A DNA stretch of 64,000 nt from Morinoia aosen (lineage: Eukaryota; Arthropoda; Malacostraca; Amphipoda; Talitridae), in NCBI GenBank assembly GCA_030386875.1, contig CM059563.1, positions 45,786,102-45,850,101 on the forward strand, read 5' to 3'. Every line of letters starts with the position of its first letter. The first letter of the stretch is position 1. The notes below the pieces were generated by a model. The model was not told the DNA's origin, did no database searches, and saw only the letters and a list, made by a program, of their open reading frames with translations. The translations under genes were made by a program, and so were the position numbers. Below are positions 46,463 through 57,083 of this stretch, one piece after another.

Positions 46463-47602
46463 ATGGGCTCTAACCTGTCTCCTGTCATCGCTAATATGTT
46501 TTTGGCCCATTTAGAAACAAATTTTCTGGTCTCCTGCTCGACATATAAACCTGTTTTCTATAGACGTTACTTGGATGATACCTTTCTATTGTTTAGGTCC
46601 CGAGATCAAGCTAATACATTTTTTGAGTATGTTAATGCCGTTCACCCCAACATAAAATTTACAATGGAATGTGAGCAGAATGGTGAAATACCTTTTTTAG
46701 ATGTCCTGATAAAGAAGTCTGACACTAAGTTTATTTCTTCAGTTTATAGAAAGCCTACATTTACCGGTCATTGTACAAATTATTTTAGCTTTGTCTACAG
46801 AGGTTATATTAAATCGTGTGTGAAAACTTTATTACATAGGGCCTATTGCATCTCGAGCACGTATCAAATATTTCACAATGAATTAGAGTATCTGCAAAAA
46901 ATGTTTATGCGTAATAATTATACAAAATATCTTGTTAATCAAATAGTCAGAAAATTTCTAGATAATAAATTTTCCCCCCCTCCTGTAACCTTGACCGTAC
47001 CGAAACAGAAAATATTTATTGGCCTTCCATTCCTAGGTTACCTGAACAGTGATTTTCAACGAGAGTTTCTAGTCCTTGTGCGAACCTTCTTTACAGCGGT
47101 TGACGTTCATGTTTATTATAAGAATACTTTTAAGATATCGTCTTTTTTTAATAGGAAAGAGCGGCAGGATGAGTGCCTGGAAAGTTTCTGTGTATATGTG
47201 TATGTTTGTGATTGCTGCCAGCAATCGTACGTTGGAAGCACTACCCTCCAACTATTTATCCGTCACAGCCAACATTCAGGTTTTTCTCATATTACTGGCC
47301 GCCCATTTGCTTGTCCTTCTCAGTCCGCCATTAGAAACCATTGCAATAGTTCTAATCATCCTTTCAAAATGTCTAATTTTTCTATTCTATGCAAAGCATT
47401 TAATGAACAAGACCTCCGTATTCTAGAATCCTTTTATATATTTACAAATAAACCTGCACTTAACAACGATTTCAGCGCGACAAAATTATTTTTAGCCCCT
47501 ACTTCCAACTTTCGGTATGCTGAGGTGTGCTTGGTGTGTGTATGTAGTGCGTGCGTGTATATGTGTGTGTGTGCGCGTGTATATATATATTTCAATGTGT
47601 AG
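46463..47602 (+). CDS. Penelope-like RT/GIY-YIG endonuclease protein, right copy (5'-truncated)
   Basis: A 379-codon open frame starting at the MGSNLSPVIANMFL motif, equivalent to residues 36-414 of the left copy; the frame itself reads in from 46437. YLDD is at about residues 36-39, GIY-YIG at about 243-335 with all catalytic residues kept. Substitutions relative to the left copy are L/H, F/Y, P/T, Q/L and C/F, plus a few silent changes. The near identity and absence of stops imply a recent insertion or ongoing conversion between the arms. Like its partner it lacks the N-terminal RT domain and is not expected to transpose by itself. Confidence 0.93.
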   Translation: MGSNLSPVIANMFLAHLETNFLVSCSTYKPVFYRRYLDDTFLLFRSRDQANTFFEYVNAVHPNIKFTMECEQNGEIPFLDVLIKKSDTKFISSVYRKPTFTGHCTNYFSFVYRGYIKSCVKTLLHRAYCISSTYQIFHNELEYLQKMFMRNNYTKYLVNQIVRKFLDNKFSPPPVTLTVPKQKIFIGLPFLGYLNSDFQREFLVLVRTFFTAVDVHVYYKNTFKISSFFNRKERQDECLESFCVYVYVCDCCQQSYVGSTTLQLFIRHSQHSGFSHITGRPFACPSQSAIRNHCNSSNHPFKMSNFSILCKAFNEQDLRILESFYIFTNKPALNNDFSATKLFLAPTSNFRYAEVCLVCVCSACVYMCVCARVYIYFNV

Positions 47603-47788
47603 GTGTACGAGAATGTTGGGTGTGTATAGTTATGTGTGCCTGTATGTACTGTGTATACTGCCTAAACGCTTCAGTTTGGTATTTTAGTCGTTAGAAAAAT
47701 GATTTACTTTTATTTTTTGCGTTTTTGCTTGGTATTTTTATTCAAACCTCATCCGTCTTATGCATGACTGAAATTTCCTTTTATTTCT

Positions 47789-47859
47789 TCCAGCACTGAT
47801 GATGGAATAACTTGTATTCCGAAACGTTTGCCTCATTAAATGTTCTCTATTACGTTGGA
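47789..47859 (+). ncRNA. Hammerhead-ribozyme-like motif, right Penelope copy
   Basis: CTGATGA at 47796-47802, stem II GGAATA (47804-47809) with TATTCC (47815-47820) around loop ACTTG, then GAAA at 47821-47824. A possible stem I is TCCAGC (47789-47794) with GTTGGA (47854-47859), six pairs counting one G-U. That leaves a non-canonical pair next to the core and a roughly 25-base stem III region with little pairing. The core match is strong; full catalytic competence as a monomer is doubtful. In related elements, dimeric forms are thought to cleave. Confidence 0.6.
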
Positions 47860-47949
47860 TCTTCTTTTTATTCTGAGAATGTAGAACTTAGTGAGACACG
47901 AAAGCATAGTGCACGAGATTTAATACGTTGATTCGACACGATTGGTAAT

Positions 47950-48117
47950 ACTCTAAAAAGTTCAATATTCAGCTAATGTTGAAGTTTAATTTTAGAGAAC
48001 AATTTTAATAATAACGAACATTAGTTTAATCATTAAAGCGACTGGTTATCAGTCAGCCGTATTGTGAAACTACCCTCAGTGAATCCCGGTGGGTCGTACT
48101 GCAGCCAAAGTGCTAAT
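47950..48117 (-). mobile_element. piggyBac-like MITE, family A, copy 6 (degraded)
   Basis: Reverse orientation. CTGGTTATCAGTCAGCCGTATT followed by TGAAACTACCCTCAGTG and CCCGGTGG matches the complement of the family's left half, ending in CTGCAGCCAAAGTG-CTAA at 48117. The other end is unrecognisable. It lies directly beside the Penelope pair. Confidence 0.7.
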
Positions 48118-48587
48118 TAACACAAGTTTTTGGAGCCCAGTAGAGAAGACGTCTGCATGCCCAATCGGGCATCGTTGAGTTGAACCGTTTATGTGAAGAA
48201 TTCAACCACCCAGAGAACTTGAAACAGAAACATCCCATTGAATCAATGCTGAACACCATATCAAATATCAATCCAACATTTGAAGTCGTCATTTCACAAG
48301 CATGCGCATCAATCAACAATAATCCATGATATCAAAATCATTGTACGAACTCCAAACCAGCAAGAGATTGTGTTGTTGCTAATGGGTTTGTATACATGCA
48401 AGCAGTATATGAACATTTTAGGATGTGATAAGATTCATTCATATGAAATTCATCAGCATCTAAATTTAAATATGGACTAAACCAAGTAAAACATTTATTT
48501 TCATAGTGACATTGTTATTTATACCACCGCTAAATGGCCTTGTGAACAATGTTTAAATAATATATTTGCACTCCGTTCAGTTTTTCA

Positions 48588-48838
48588 CTCCAGCCCCTGC
48601 CCCACTCCAGCACCCACCCCACTCCAGCACCCGCCCCACTCCAGCACCCACCCCACTCCAGCACCTGCCCCACTCCAGCACCTGCCCCACTCCAGCACCT
48701 GCCCCACTCCAGCACCTGCCCCACTCCAGCACCTGCCCCACTCCAGCACCTGCCCCACTCCAGCACCTGCCCCACTCCAGCACCCGCCCCACTCCAGCAC
48801 CTGCCCCCACTCCAGCACCTGCCCCCACTCCGCACCTT
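48588..48838. repeat. 17-bp GC-rich minisatellite, about 14 units
   Basis: Unit ACTCCAGCACCTGCCCC. Early units have CACCCACCCC/CACCCGCCCC variants, the middle eight are near-identical, and the last two gain one C. Strongly strand-asymmetric (C-rich plus strand). Being 17 bp, it is open in all frames, which creates Pro- and Gly-rich pseudo-proteins on both strands. Confidence 0.97.
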
Positions 48839-48854
48839 GTTTTCATGTGCCCCG

Positions 48855-48975
48855 ATAAAAATTCGTCAATCGCTCGCTGCCGTAATAAAAAATTGATGCG
48901 CTACGTGGACGCCCGCCGGTGTTACGATGCGGAAGTTGACCGCTGCGGGGGACGTGTATTGAGGGACTAACTAAG
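48855..48975. promoter_or_regulatory. GC-elevated block, possible conserved non-coding element
   Basis: GTCAATCGCTCGCTGCCGTA, ATTGATGCGCTACGTGGACG and CCGCTGCGGGGGACGTG stand out in an AT-rich setting. It includes homeodomain-type words (GTAATAAAA, AATTGATG). Evidence is compositional only. Confidence 0.25.
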
Positions 48976-49726
48976 TCGGGATGAAAGTTTAGTTTTATCT
49001 AGCAGGCCACGGATGTTCTTTGTCTGTATATGGATATGAATTCATTCGATGTTCTCTGAACTGTTGTTATTTCCATGCATTGTTTGAATATAACACAACA
49101 TATAAAGGAAACACTGCTCCAACGAAATTAGAAACGAGGAAGTTTGAAGGATACGTGCTAAGACCTGCACTCACTCTGGTGTTAGAATTTTCGGCACCTT
49201 TCCATAAAGGATTTCATCTGGTTTAGCGTGTTTCAGCTTTGTGGGAGAAAAAGAAACGCTGTACACCGATTCAGATCATTATTTCAGAATTGAAAAATTG
49301 GTACGACTTCATAGAGAAACCTGTCTAGTACGAATGGTTTTACAATTGATACTAAGACGATTTAAAAGTTGTTGCATGGGCATAATTTGTATTATACTAG
49401 CATATTTGTTCATGCACGTAATGGTAAAGGATCTTTTATGAGCTGAAGTGCTTCACGCTGGAGCCAAAAGAGAAGCGGTCGCCCTCACGGTCCAACAGAG
49501 AAGATGTCATCTTTAAAACTGTGATCTTGTTGCCAGCTCAGAAGTCTGGCTAAGCCAAGGTTTCAATTGCAAAACTTGGCTTCTTGTTGAGCAACTCCCT
49601 GAAACAAACGCGGCAGAGAAGGCGTTGTAGTTGCTTTGATGAATCAAACCTTCTGTACCTCGAGTGCGGTAAAAATTTGGAAACAAAACGGACTTTCCTA
49701 ATTTTTTAAAACTAGACCCAATCATT
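48976..49726. other. Non-coding stretch, nothing recognised
   Basis: Frames of 66-70 codons on both strands without motifs. Confidence 0.45.
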
Positions 49727-50003
49727 TTAACACATTCACTGCGTTTCCCCTACTGTTAACGGTTGGTTTGGTTAGATTGTGAGTAGCAGAATTGGGAAAT
49801 CGACTTTACTGCTTGAATGAATTTTTATTCTCCCTAACAAATATGAAAAATGTAATTCACGATAATATTTTACCTCGTACGGTAAAGTTTATTCTTAGAA
49901 AAGGACGCAAAATAGATAAAAATTTCGTTTATTTATACCGGTACGTAAATGGGCAATTTACCTGTTGGTACACGTGTGGCTTAATAAGCAGGGAACATGT
50001 TAA
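49727..50003 (+). mobile_element. TTAA MITE, family B, copy 4
   Basis: TTAA at 49727-49730 and 50000-50003. Ends are CACATTCACTGCG and AGCAGGGAACATG, each with one or two changes from consensus. It shares GGTTGGTTTGGTTAGATTGT, GAATTGGGAAATCGACTTTA and TACCGGTACGTAAATGGGCA with copies 2 and 3. The 97-codon frame through it is incidental. Confidence 0.92.
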
Positions 50004-50329
50004 GGCATCTAGAACCCTCTCAAAAAATTTTATGAACAAATCCAGCAGTTCATGGCGTTGCTTATGTGATGCGGTTCTCAAGTAAATTTTTAGTGTAAAG
50101 AAATAATTCTAGTACGCAATTATTGCAGTAACATACTCATGAACTTTGTTTTGACATTGATTTCGAGTTTAAATTTAGCTGATCAAAATTGGCGTCTGTA
50201 GCGAACTGAGGATATTTTATTTGTCTAGTGACTGAAGATTAGATCAGCTTAGGTAAGATGAGTTAACATAAGCCACACTAACCTGTTCTTGAGTCATCTA
50301 CAAAGTCATCTACATCCCCACCTGAGTCA
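50004..50329. other. Non-coding spacer
   Basis: A GAGTCATCTACAAAG word is repeated just before the family C cluster (about 50292 and 50323). Nothing else seen. Confidence 0.5.
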
Positions 50330-51035
50330 TCTACAAAGGTATTTCAAAGAGGGGAATGAGGAAGGTACCATTTAGTAGGTACGTACTTTGACACAGGGGA
50401 ATCGTTGCACAACATGGGTTCTCATAGAATGAGTTGGGAAAGAATTGATACAAGATAGAACTTGAAAAGTTGAAGAAAGTCAGAAGGGCTGGAAAACGGG
50501 ACAGCAGTGAAGATTTTGTAGATTAGTCGTTAGTTTAAGCCTCCCCCTTGCAGCAGCAAATGCGATCCAAAGAGAGGAAAGACGAAGGCACCATTTAGTA
50601 TGAAGTTAAGGAAACGCAGAATCTATGCAGAAAGGGCATAGAAACAATAAGTTCGGAAAGAAGTTCATGAAACAAGAAAAAGTTGAAGAAGAAAGTAGTA
50701 GGTACTGAAAAACAGGACAGCAGTGAAGCAAAAAAATGATGGCCCGTAACAAAACAAAAACCTATTCTATTTTAACAAAAAGAAAGCCTACCTAACCTTT
50801 AGCTAAGGCCCTCATATACATAGTTCCCCTGGGAGCGCCAATTCCCATAGATACAATAGTTGAATCTCCCTGAGGGGGACAGCAATGAAACTTAAAAAGA
50901 TGGCTCTAAATACAAAAAGAAGGCCTACATAATTTTCAGCTCAGGATTTCATATTTTACCCCTAAGATTGTTAATTTCCTCTCTGAAACAATAGATATAT
51001 CTTTATAAAACAATAGATATATCCTCCTGAAAGGA
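50330..51035 (+). repeat. Dispersed repeat family C, three units in tandem (copies 6-8)
   Basis: Unit 1 (about 50330-50515) is the 5' half only. Unit 2 (about 50527-50880) is full length, joined through GTAGATTAGTCGTTAGTTTAAG and ending in CTCCCTGAGGGGGA. Unit 3 (about 50881-51035) is a 3' half (AAAAAGATGGCTCTAAATAC ... CCTCCTGAAAGGA). The 5'-half-to-full-length junction recurs at 60.3 kb, so the family may propagate as a dimer. Confidence 0.85.
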
Positions 51036-51214
51036 ATAACAGTAGCGACAAAGGAATAAAATAAAATAAATTAATCTTCGACTGTTTTATTGAGTAACAT
51101 TTTCGTAAAACTCCTCGTACCAGCAGAATACACTTGCTCTGAGCTCTGAACCCATTATTGGACAAATATTCAGGACTTACAGATCTCTCTGTACACAATC
51201 ATTTCCTTTATTTT

Positions 51215-51560
51215 GCATGTGAAGTAGAGCCGAATTAAATAAAAGAGCCAAATAAAAGACTACCTATTTTGGCTTACTTTTACCGTCCCATGCATCCCCG
51301 ATCCAATAAAAAAATAAAATAAAGGCGTACGCGTGAATTCATTCATTTTGCTGGTGAAGTAGTGAACAACGATGATTTCAGAGCCGAATAAAAGACTACC
51401 TACATTGGCTTGCTATCTACCTTCGCATTCGTAATTGATCTAACAAATTAAAGTAAAGGAGTACGATCCACTCTTTCATATTGCACGTAAAGTAGTGAAC
51501 GCAGAAGATTTCAGAGCCGAATAAAAGACTACCTACTTTGGCTTACTTTTTCCCGTGCCA
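51215..51560. repeat. Tandem repeat, about 132-136 bp x 3
   Basis: GAGCCGAATAAAAGACTACC (GAGCCAAATAAAAG.. in the first unit) begins at 51245, 51381 and 51513. Each is followed by TTGGCTT, a pyrimidine stretch, a GTGAAGTAG/GTAAAGTAG word and GATTTCA. The third unit is cut short by the GC-rich block. Confidence 0.9.
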
Positions 51561-51564
51561 TGCA

Positions 51565-51685
51565 TCAGTGATGCCGCATCGCGGGAAGTCTGCTGCTCAG
51601 CTTTATGAGGCCGCCCCTCGCAGGCGTGTGGGGCTCACGATCTGTGAGTTATTGACCTCTTGCGGTGACTGGCTTGGGAAAATGT
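51565..51685. promoter_or_regulatory. GC-elevated block between two tandem arrays, possible conserved non-coding element
   Basis: CATCGCGGGAAGTCTGCTGC and GGCCGCCCCTCGCAGGCG contrast with both neighbouring arrays, and there are no open frames. It includes CTTTATGAGGCC, similar to posterior Hox sites. Tentative. Confidence 0.25.
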
Positions 51686-51705
51686 CTATGTATCACAGGA
51701 CTCAC

Positions 51706-53839
51706 GAGTCATGAGTTATTACGTGAATATGAGTCATCTAATACGTTAATATGAGTCATTCAATACGTGAATATGAGTCATTTAATACGTTATCATGAGG
51801 CCAGTATTACGTCATCATGAGACAAGTAATACGTTATCATGAGGCCAGTATTACGTCATCATGAGACAAGTAATACGTTATCATGAGGCCAGTATTACGT
51901 CATCATGAGACAAGTAATGCGTTATCATGAGACCAGTAATACGTTATCATGAGACCAGTAATACGTTATCATGAGACAAGTAATGCGTTATCATGAGACA
52001 AGTAATACGTTATCATGAGACAAGTAATACGTTATCATGAGACAAGTAATACGCTATCATGAGACCAGTAATACATTATCATGAGACAAGTAATACGTTA
52101 TCATGAGACAAGTAATGCCTTATCATGAGACAAGTAATACGTTATCATGAGACCAGTAATACGTTATCATGAGACAAGTAATACGTTATCATGAGACCAG
52201 TAATACGTTATCATGAGACCAGTAATACGTTATCATGAGACCAGTAATACGTTATCATGAGACAAGTAATACGTTATCATGAGACAAGTAATACGTTATC
52301 ATGAGACAAGTAATACGTTATCATGAGACAAGTAATACGTTATCATGAGACCAGTAATACGTTATCATGAGACAAGTAATACGTTATCATGAGACAAGTA
52401 ATACGTTATCATGAGACAAGTAATACGTTATCATGAGACAAGTAATACGTTATCATGAGACAAGTAATACGTTATCATGAGACAAGTAATACGTTATCAT
52501 GAGACAAGTAATACGTTATCATGAGACAAGTAATACGTTATCATGAGACAAGTAATACGTTATCATGAGACAAGTAATACGTTATCATGAGACAAGTAAT
52601 ACGTTATCATGAGACAAGTAATACGTTATCATGAGACAAGTAATACGTTATCATGAGACAAGTAATACGTTATCATGAGACAATTAATACGTTATCATGA
52701 GACAAGTAATACGTTATCATGAGACAAGTAATACGTTATCATGAGACAAGTAATACGTTATCATGAGACAAGTAATACGTTATCATGAGACAAGTAATAC
52801 GTTATCATGAGACAAGTAATACGTTATCATGAGACAAGTAATACGTTATCATGAGACAAGTAATACGTTATCATGAGACAAGTAATACGTTATCATGAGA
52901 CAAGTAATACGTTATCATGAGACAAGTTATGCGTTATCATGAGACCAGTAATGCGATATCATGAGACCAGTAATACGTTATCATGAGACAAGTAATGCGT
53001 TATCATGAGACAAGTTATGCGTTATCATGAGACCAGTAATGCGATATCATGAGACCAGTAATGCGTTATCATGAGACAAGTAATACGTTATCATGAGACA
53101 AGTAATGCGTTATCATGAGACCAGTAATGCGTTATCATGAGACCAGTAATATGTCATCATGAGACAAGTAATGCGTTATCATGAGACAAGTTATGCGTTA
53201 TCATGAGACCAGTAATACGTTATCATGAGACCAGTAATGCGTTATCATGAGACAAGTAATACGTTATCATGAGACAAGTAATGCGTTATCATGAGACCAG
53301 TAATGCGTTATCATGAGACCAGTAATATGTCATCATGAGACAAGTAATGCGTTATCATGAGACCAGTAATACGTTATCATGAGACAAGTAATACGTTATC
53401 ATGAGACAAGTAATACGTTATCATGAGACCAGTAATGTGTTATCATGAGACAAGTAATGCGTTATCATGAGACAAGTAATACGTTATCATGAGACCAGTA
53501 ATGCGTCATCATGAGACAAGTAATGCGTTTTCATGAGACCAGTAATGCGTTATCATGAGACCAGTAATATGTCATCATGAGACAAGTAATGCGTTATCAT
53601 GAGACCAGTAATACGTTATCATGAGACAAGTAATGCGTTATCATGAGACCAGTAATATGTCATCATCAGACAAGTAATGCGTAATCATGAGACCAGTAAT
53701 ACGTTATCATGAGACAAGTAATGCGTTATCATGAGACCAGTAATACGTTATCATGAGGCAAGTAATGCGTTATCATGAGACAAGTAATACGTGAATATGA
53801 GTCACCTAATACGTTAATATACGAGTCATCTAACGCGTG
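51706..53839. repeat. 22-bp minisatellite, about 2.1 kb and over 90 units
   Basis: Unit ACGTTATCATGAGACAAGTA plus AT, exact 22-bp period. The centre (about 52260-52920) is almost uniform. The left and right parts are mosaics of four variable positions (ACA/ACC, TAC/TGC, GTT/GTC, AAT/TAT) with higher-order blocks of four units, e.g. AAGTTATGCG at 52923 and 53011, 88 bp apart. Both outer edges share a distinct variant (CGTGAATATGAGTCA.CTAATA). Not coding. Confidence 0.98.
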
Positions 53840-55039
53840 GAATGTCAGTCACGCCGGATTGTCGTGGAGTATTCTAAAAATACTTTTCCTCTAAAATTGG
53901 CGATTCTTGAAATTCTTTAATTTCAGTTCTCCCTGAATTGCTTTGTTTGGACGCATGGTGTTGTAATTGAAGATCATGATGAGATTGTGTCAAAAAATTG
54001 TTAAATTAAAACTTCAATATAACGCCACCTATGATGAATTTTTAGTTCATATCTCATGCAAATAACATTGTGTCACACCTAAAAATGAACTTCCAACATT
54101 CTGTTTTAAACAATAATATTATTTATACAAAGTATCCCCTGATAATACCGCCAAATACATTCCGTACAAGTAAATCAACAGTTATTTTTATTTTGAAGCA
54201 CCGGACAAATCTAAAACTTTTCCTGCAGAATCTAGGAGTAATATTAAAGTAACACGCAGTACATAATGCGAATAAAATCGGTGCTCGAAATCGACAAAAC
54301 TGAACATAAAAAAAACAATTTCTTTTATTCTGAAAGGAAATCTTGCTCACAAAATCACACGAACATTTAATACGATATTTTCCTAATACCTTCATTCAAC
54401 TTTTACAATTGTTAAGAATTCCGACAATTTTTCAGCTTTAACCAAGTGGGAAGAAACGAAATGTAAATTACTTTTAATAGAAGGGTCCCGCTACTGTCTC
54501 CCTATACTCGCGTTCTCCACTGGAGCCACTAGCTCAAGCATGTGTTCCGTGCAACTGAACCAGGATCATCTGTCCCCAAAATGCGACGTGTTGTCTGAAC
54601 GACAAGCTTATTTAATTTCACTAAATCTCCAGCCCAAAGTTGTGCAATAGCACTCAACACAAAAATAAACTTCACTACCTTGTATATCTAATGAGATCGG
54701 TGGTCTAGAATTTTACTACACTCAGAGAAATCTTGACACACCCAGGTGTGTCAACCTTGACGCACTCACAGGTCGGGCGAGAATGTAAAGTCACCGCCAG
54801 TAAGACAATGAAGTATCGGTTGCCTGTTTAGGGGTTTTGTTGATCCAAATTTTACATTTTCAACAAAATGTTCAATTCATATACCATAACAAGTAAATGT
54901 AAGCAAATATATGTCCATTTTTTTCACTTTCTCAGTTAATACGATGAAAAAAGGAAAAAAATAAAATTATTGCGTACGTTTTTTTCACGCATAAACATAT
55001 TTGTTCAGTTCATTCCAAGATATAAGATATTCACTTCAG
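53840..55039. other. Non-coding stretch
   Basis: Apart from the near-perfect palindrome at 54733-54754 (listed separately) I see only AT-rich DNA with 60- and 90-codon overlapping antisense frames at 54070-54395. Confidence 0.45.
54733..54754. promoter_or_regulatory. Palindrome resembling a double T-box site
   Basis: TTGACACACC and GGTGTGTCAA are perfect 10-bp inverted arms around a CA centre. The core CACACCCAGGTGTG differs at one position from the known palindromic Brachyury/T-box target CACACCTAGGTGTG. A second TTGACGCACTCACAGGT lies 5 bp downstream. No nearby gene is established. Confidence 0.4.
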
Positions 55040-55297
55040 GGGACACGTTTCTTGCGTTTTAGGACTATGTGTACCATTAAGTAAATTACTTATTTGCATA
55101 CCCGTATAAATTTTTGAAGTTTATCTGCATCAAGATCTTTTTAAAATAAAATATTTAAAATACAAGGTGAAATGTTATCACGCAATTGTATTTCTCACAT
55201 ATCTCAGGAAGTATTTAAAATCTATTTCCCAATTCTGCTACTTGCAACGCAACCAAACCAACCTTTAACAACCGCAAAAACGCGGTAAACGTGTTAA
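55040..55297 (-). mobile_element. TTAA MITE, family B, copy 5
   Basis: Reverse orientation. TTAA at 55294-55297 next to GCGGTAAACGTG. The interior complements family blocks: TTTCCCAATTCTGCTACTTG, AACCAAACCAACC, and at the other side GTGTACCATTAAGTAAATTA. The left end GGGGACACGTTTCTTGCG is degraded. Confidence 0.88.
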
Positions 55298-57002
55298 TAA
55301 CTAAAATGCAAGATATTAATGCCGATATGCTAGAAGGAAATTACTATGAAAAATTTAAAAGGCAACACTTTCGTTTACGACTCAAGCTTGTCGGTGTAAT
55401 AAATTAACTTACACTTTCCAGCAGAATTATGCAGTTAAATTAGACGTATAATGAAGATAATGAAGGGCTTGGTAGAATGAAAGCTAATAAGAAATAGCGC
55501 ATGATAATTGCAATTATCTTCAGTTCGCCAATCACTAATCTATTTATCAAGTACTGAAGTAAATAGCTCGTTTGTGTTCCTTCCAACGTCGTGAGAGGCA
55601 ACCGCAGCTCACGCAGATAACCCGCGGCCTCGTCACCATGCATGCATGCATGCATGCAATGCCCGGCAATGGCATGATTTAATTAGTATCGGTCTGCTTG
55701 TCATTGCGGGTAGTCACGCGTGCATGTGTAATCCGCGAAGCACCCATATCCAGCGTACTTTTCGTAAGAAAGTGGTGTCCACTAGCTTAGTGGTCTCATT
55801 CAAGACCCGAGTGATTTGTTTGGTGTATATTGAAAGCCACATGTACTTGTGCACCTGTTAAAACATATTGCATTCAATTACGTAGCAGTGAAACAGCTTA
55901 AATGGCATCTTCATTTCTGCCGCCATGATTTTTGTACCCGGGCTACCTAACTAGTTCGTTCACTTCATGATGATAACCTGAAAGTCATTCGTTCTAAAGC
56001 CTGTTTAATGTTTTGATTTGTGTAAAGAGGATATGTATTTGAGCGTCAAATGTGATTTTTCATGCATCAGCCGAGATACGGGCTTGTGGGTTGATAGATT
56101 ACAGGTGACTCATCTTAAGCGTCTTTATGCGACCTTGGCGTTCAAGTTCAAGGTCGCATCCTCGACGATTCGAATTTCTTGATTGTTTTCGGAAGGAATA
56201 GAGTAATAATTTATTTTGGCGTATAAATAAATGGGTTTGAATTACTGGTTATTAATTTGTAATGATGCAAATGTGTTAAGAAGTAATTAATTAGAATGAA
56301 AAGCAACAGGGATGAAATACAAAACCATGTGTTACAGTTTCATGTGTGTGGGACATGGATTAACTTTTGCAGTCAAAATCATGTTATTATGTTAGAAGGT
56401 AATGAATGAATAATCAGTAACAGTATTATGATTAAATAAAATCAGATATGATATGATTATTTTACTGAAAATTATCATTGATATGAAAATTCATTTAAAC
56501 GCAGCCACGGTATATGTATCTTGCTTTGGGAAATTCATTCATCCAATCATGCGCATGAAATTTCAAGTTCAATATTACATTCAACAATGGCCATATGTTT
56601 AAAAAAAAATAGCTTTGAAGAAAACCAAACAAGCAGGTATAAAACTATATTACCTGATTTTTTGGACTAGGCTAAAGTTATTAGTCACACTAAGAGAACC
56701 TGGTGAAACCATGAATGTAATTCTTTTACAATTATTATTGGCTTTAGTCTTATTGTTGGATAGCCTAACATTTTTCTTTTTGCTTGCTTTTCACTAAGAC
56801 CTTACTTGATACTCATTTGGTATGTTCTTTTTCAAAAATATATCCTAATTTGTTTTAAAAGTTTTTGATATTTTTCAGCATTTGAAAATGAATTACAAAC
56901 AGTGTTGCCTCTATTCTTGTAAGTCCAGATTTATAGCTTCACTTGAATATTATTAAACTAAACAGATCATTGGCCCAGTAATGGCTTGATAAAATTATTC
57001 TC
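55298..57002. other. Non-coding stretch
   Basis: Contains a (TGCA)n run at 55636-55656 and otherwise AT-rich sequence. The 71- and 60-codon frames (55440-55861, 56615-56797) show no motif. Confidence 0.45.
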
Positions 57003-57083
57003 AGTTCCTTCAACTTGTGCTCGGAGTGAGCCTTCTTCATTAACCAGTGGTTGTGAGTTCACTCAATCAAGGACAAAACTCAT
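57003..57083 (+). other. Possible non-coding first exon of the small-protein gene
   Basis: TTCTCAGTTCC at 56998-57008 resembles an arthropod initiator (TCAGT). The segment ends at a strong donor, CTCAT|GTAAGTACT, at 57083/57084. No long frame. The next acceptor is TTTTTTCAG at 58262. Speculative: based only on splice and initiator words. Confidence 0.25.

Larger units (their letters stand above)
44839..47888. mobile_element. Head-to-head pair of Penelope-like retroelements forming a 3-kb palindrome
   Basis: Two copies of one Penelope-like element lie in inverted orientation. The left arm (about 44888-46352, minus) and right arm (about 46417-47876, plus) are nearly identical reverse complements, separated by about 64 bp. 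Fifty-five of those bases are extra 5' sequence of the left copy. Both lack the N-terminal RT part, so both are 5'-truncated, as is common for this class. GAATGTAGAACT occurs at 44839-44850 and at 47877-47888 immediately after the right end, consistent with a 12-bp target duplication around the whole pair. About 37 bp of non-shared sequence lies between the left flank copy and the left arm, so the target-duplication reading is probable but not certain. Confidence 0.9.

Noticed and set aside
48530-48970. Pro/His/Ser-rich plus-strand frame (134 codons) and Gly/Trp-rich minus-strand frames
   Set aside because: Translations of the 17-bp minisatellite; every phase is open.
51706-53839. CRISPR-like regular array
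   Set aside because: Units are contiguous 22-bp repeats without unique spacers, in a eukaryotic context.
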